Assembly (NCBI GenBank): GCA_026874595.1
Contig: CM049318.1
Location: 39,083,956 to 39,147,955, forward strand
From: Sipunculus nudus
Taxonomy: Eukaryota; Annelida; Sipuncula; Golfingiida; Sipunculidae
Reading direction: 5' to 3'
Length of the DNA stretch: 64,000 bases
Position numbers and translations under genes: made by a program. The notes under the pieces were generated by a model. It was not told the origin of the DNA, made no database searches, and saw nothing but the letters and a program-made list of their open reading frames with translations. This document shows, in pieces, positions 60,318-64,000 of the stretch. The stretch's first letter is position 1. Every line of letters begins with the position of its first letter.

Positions 60318-63300
60318 TGTCAGTCCATATATCCATCAACCTATATTGTTGCCATGACAACTCTCCTGGAAATTTTATTTTCTTGAAATTCAGTACAGAT
60401 ATAACATTTAACCCATGAAGAATAACAAGAGTTTGATATTTGAAAAAATGGTATATTTTAATGAGTTCAGAGGTAAAAATTTACCATCTGTTTATTATTA
60501 CAAACAGTTCAGTGACCATATCAGTGCTAATGATCTTTGTGTTTGTCATGTTTTATTTTATGGTTTGGATTTCTGGCTCCCTAAAGCATACCATGAACCA
60601 GGCTTTCATGTTGACTCCCAAGTATGGATTGTTTTATGAACAAGTTAGGATTTGCAGTTTTGAGTGGGTTTTCAAAATCAGCAAAAATGAAAAAAAAAAT
60701 TGTACTGTTATTGGAAAAATATATACCAATCTGGAAATGGCATTCGCATTTAAGTGAAACAGGCAAACAATACCCATAAATGTTCACAAGCAGAGTTGGC
60801 AGTCAGTCAACATGTCTGGACAGTTTTCAAGGCCAGCAATTTCCCCTGCTTATTGTGAAATATTACTTAAGTCTCATTTTGGAAATGAAAGTTCTGTTAT
60901 TATATTGCACTGTTCAAAGCGTGGTATTGAATTTCTTGGTGGCCCAATGTTTTACTAATGTAAAATAAACATAAATAGTAAGGTGTAGCTTTAGAGTTTA
61001 TTAAATGGACACCACAAGTATGGTATTTTGCTGGCTGTAATGAAATGGATACCTCTTGTATCATATGTACAAAGCAAGAAATAGCTCTGACACATTTGTT
61101 TTTTTTTAGGTAATATTATCTTGCTGAAAATTTGAATAATAGTCTAAGGACTTTAACTCATACACCTAATAATTATTCTTTTTCAGTTTTACAGGTATAA
61201 AAATTACAAGGTGTAAAAATTATAAAAGAAGCCCCCATGTTTGACAATATCCTTACCAGTTACATTGAAAGCTCAGGAGTTTGTCTTTCTAAGCAGGGGT
61301 AAAGAAGAGATGACAATTTATTTAAATTCATTTTAGCTTTATTGAATAAAAATTTATCAGTTGCTTAGGTCAGAACTTTCACATAGAATTTAAGAATAGT
61401 AAATCACTTTTCATAAATTCCTTGTATTAGTTGACTGAAGTAGACAGAAATAAAATATTACCAGAGACACTTTCACCTCAAATATTTGCTAAAATTTCCC
61501 GTAGAAACATAATTCCAATTCAGAAAAAAAAGTTAACATGCAAATGATTTAAACAAATCACAAGTTTCTAACATAATATAGAATTATAAGAACTTTAAAT
61601 ATCACAACAGTTTACAGTAGTTTATTAAATATAATGAAAAAGAATGTTATTAAATTTTGTTTGCAGTTAAAGTTCATATATTTCAAACCACTAAATTTTT
61701 TACAGATCATGTATATTTTAAGCTGTCTGGATATTTTATTAAAACTGATCCTTAGCAATCTATAGATGACAGAAAGTTTAATCTCAAACTGATTAATCAA
61801 GCAGTGAGAGCTATTAATCTGTAGATAGGACTACCCAAACTGATGATTGATAATGGAATAAGAACTGAGCACAGCCCACCACCTGTGGGACACTAGCCAC
61901 GTTGACAAAACCTGCGCTGATTTTGGGGACGGTAGACGGCCTTTGTTGATGAAGGATAAGTTTTTAAGACCTGATCGAGCATCATCTGATCATCTTCTTC
62001 CTGGGGCTGGCATCTGGACCGTGCAGCAGGCTGGCTGTTACTATGAATAAATGATTTGGGTGTGTGCGGTGTGATAAAGCCTGCCAGATGATGTGTGTAT
62101 TAGAGAAACCGTATGTGGAATCCCCATGCCAAATGTTAAGAGCAATATTGCTTCTAGATCAATACTGCGTTTCCCAACCAGCCTTTGTAACAGCAGACAC
62201 TGAGGTGTTGAGGTGTGCTGCATAAACTTGTAGTAGTGCTGTGAGCCACTGTTCCCGGGCCCCTGCTGTGGCTGGGCTGTTTACCAAAGGACGATCTTTT
62301 TTGTGCATTTTCAGGGCTTCTTTTGGGGGTTTCAGGCCTGCAGTTGTGTGCTGATGCCCCAGATTTCTGCTCCTCCTCCCTGTGTTTTGACGATGAGGAA
62401 TAAAATATAAAACAACAGCAACAGCCAGCACTGGTGTCAGACAGCTGGACGTTTAATCCAGAATACCGCCAGCTGTCTTTTTTATCAACTCAGCACAAAC
62501 GCCAGCATTCTCAACATAATTCACTGTGAAACTAGACACTATTAATATAGAAATAAAATTTTCTAATACACTTTTTAAATAAAGGCTGATACTAATATAT
62601 GCTACCTATATTGCAGAAATTTAATTGTTCTTTACACTTTTTTTCTAATGCTAAATTGCAGCACTGGTGATGTATAATATATTTTAGATTACACTTTTTA
62701 ATACAGCTGGTGTCACATTTCAGCACTCAGTAAAAAATTCCCTGTCATACTTTTTAATACTGCTGATACTAAAATACACTTCTTGATTCAGATATCAAAT
62801 TATCTGGTTTATTTTTAAACACAGCTGGTGTTAAAATGTGGCACAACCTCATACTGTTTAAAGTCACCCCTCAAGTTTATACATATTAACCTGATACAAT
62901 TTAGGCTTAACAAAAATCTATGTGCATTTGTTTTAACTACTCCTGATAACCCATCATTGTTCTACTATTAATCAATCCCTAAATATTGATACACTGTAAA
63001 ATAAGAATACTCCCCTGTAAAGGATAAAAAAAAATTGGTGCTGATACTACATTTTTCATATCCAAGTATTAATATTAATAATTAGTTGTGTAATAAATTT
63101 TGATCTTTAGGGTCTTGCGTGTACTAAGAGACTGCCTCATCAATGCTTAAGAGACTTTATTTGATAAAGCCAAAAGAAACGACTAGAATATTATAATATT
63201 GTCAAACAGCAGTATGTGTACTGGTAGATCTGTTGCAACAGGTGATCTTGTTTGACATTTTCAGTCCAGTCATCTAATGCTTGAGGGACTTGTATTGACT

Positions 63301-64000
63301 AGGATATAGCCTCATCTAATGCTTAAGGGACTTGTGTTGACTAAGATAGAGCCTCATTTAATGCTTAAGGGACTTAATCTGATATAGATATCTAAAGATG
63401 AGTCTTTCAGAGGTACCCCTGGTACACTGTAATAACAGAATCAGTTTCGTATACTAAATAGTTGCATCATCCTATCCTGGAATGAGTCATGATTCCATTC
63501 CGCTGGATGGTTCGTACTAGACTCGTATTGATTCAGCACATGGCCTCAGTGGAACTGTCAGACAGTCAGTCCCTGAGATTGGCTGAACTGTTGCAGGGCC
63601 CATATACCTTTACTAGTGGTAGGAATAGGTTGTAAAATCATATTCAATGACTGACAGATAAAAAACAAATGATTAATAAATTATTTGATGTATCATCAGT
63701 ATAACCATGAAATGTGCTGTATAAATTGTACTTAACATATTTACCAAGTAAATTCATTCAGACCTGTACTTCTGGCTAAAAGGTCAAGGTATTGGCTATA
63801 TTATTAACACTTATTTGTTGCAACCAGGTTAAGTTTTTGTGTTTTCTGCTGCTGTTTTGTGCCTTCCTTTCTAATATCTCTAACAGAAATAGAATATTTC
63901 ATTGGGATAATATGACTTATTTGGATGTGCATATTACATAATAGTTTGTTACCATCTATGCAAAACGACACCTGATTTGATAGATTATGAAAGAAACTAC
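60318..64000 (+). other. Dehydrogenase intron continuing to the window edge
   Basis: AT-rich with one 42-bp tandem repeat (listed). No exon encoding the second half of the Rossmann fold was recognised. The 105-codon plus frame at 60440-60757 has no family features. Confidence 0.4.
63272..63380 (+). repeat. 42-bp tandem repeat, about 2.6 copies
   Basis: 'atctaatgctt-agggacttgt' anchors at 63272, 63314 and 63356. A related single unit lies near 63137. Confidence 0.85.

Overview
This is a eukaryotic, AT-rich, intron-rich and repeat-rich nuclear window. It fits a marine invertebrate, and my best guess is a bivalve mollusc. The reasons are spliceosomal exons with clean GT/AG borders, kilobase-scale introns, many short non-autonomous transposons, a tRNA-derived SINE, minisatellites, and dispersed repeats of a kind common in mollusc genomes. 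The taxonomic call is an inference. No bacterial-type operon, CRISPR array or prophage is present, and very few of the open frames of 60 codons or more are real coding sequence.

Three genes can be supported. (1) UNG-A, on the minus strand from about 31443 to 17340, is a five-exon uracil-DNA glycosylase. Exons 2-5 (27237-27496, 22000-22047, 18790-18962, 17340-17619) are firm and carry the GQDPYH, LLLN and HPSPLS motifs. A candidate first exon (31377-31443) joins in the correct phase to give a 275-residue protein and has a promoter-like region just upstream. (2) UNG-B, on the minus strand at 288-498, is a single exon of a second, divergent UNG-family gene in tandem with UNG-A. Its downstream exons lie beyond the left edge. 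(3) On the plus strand at 52403-52589 there is one exon of a short-chain dehydrogenase/reductase (WWOX/RDH/DHRSX-like) with the Rossmann TGxxxGxG motif. Its next exon is not seen in the remaining 11.4 kb, so the right end of the window is probably one large intron.

The rest is transposon-derived or simple repeat. From left to right: a decayed Ty3/gypsy-type gag plus retropepsin relic (4809-4015); a 34-bp minisatellite (9.3 kb); a probable solo LTR (11420-11978); a CpG-rich island (15.8-16.1 kb); a hAT transposase C-terminal relic in UNG-A intron 1 (29838-30020); six copies of a roughly 200-bp MITE with CAGGGGCGGATCCAGG ends and 5-bp target duplications; a 45-bp minisatellite (47.1-48.9 kb); a 1046-bp hAT-type element with a perfect 8-bp target duplication (49630-50675); a tRNA-derived SINE just before the dehydrogenase exon; an 875-bp foldback element built from TACCGAGCGC units (54267-55141); a 29-bp minisatellite of about 35 copies (56.1-57.1 kb); and a 457-bp TA-flanked MITE (59861-60317).

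The two UNG genes probably act in base-excision repair of uracil. The dehydrogenase is unrelated metabolically. I see no evidence for a novel multi-gene system. The most unusual items are the divergent tandem UNG pair, the foldback element, and the coexistence of a hAT transposase relic with hAT-like MITEs.
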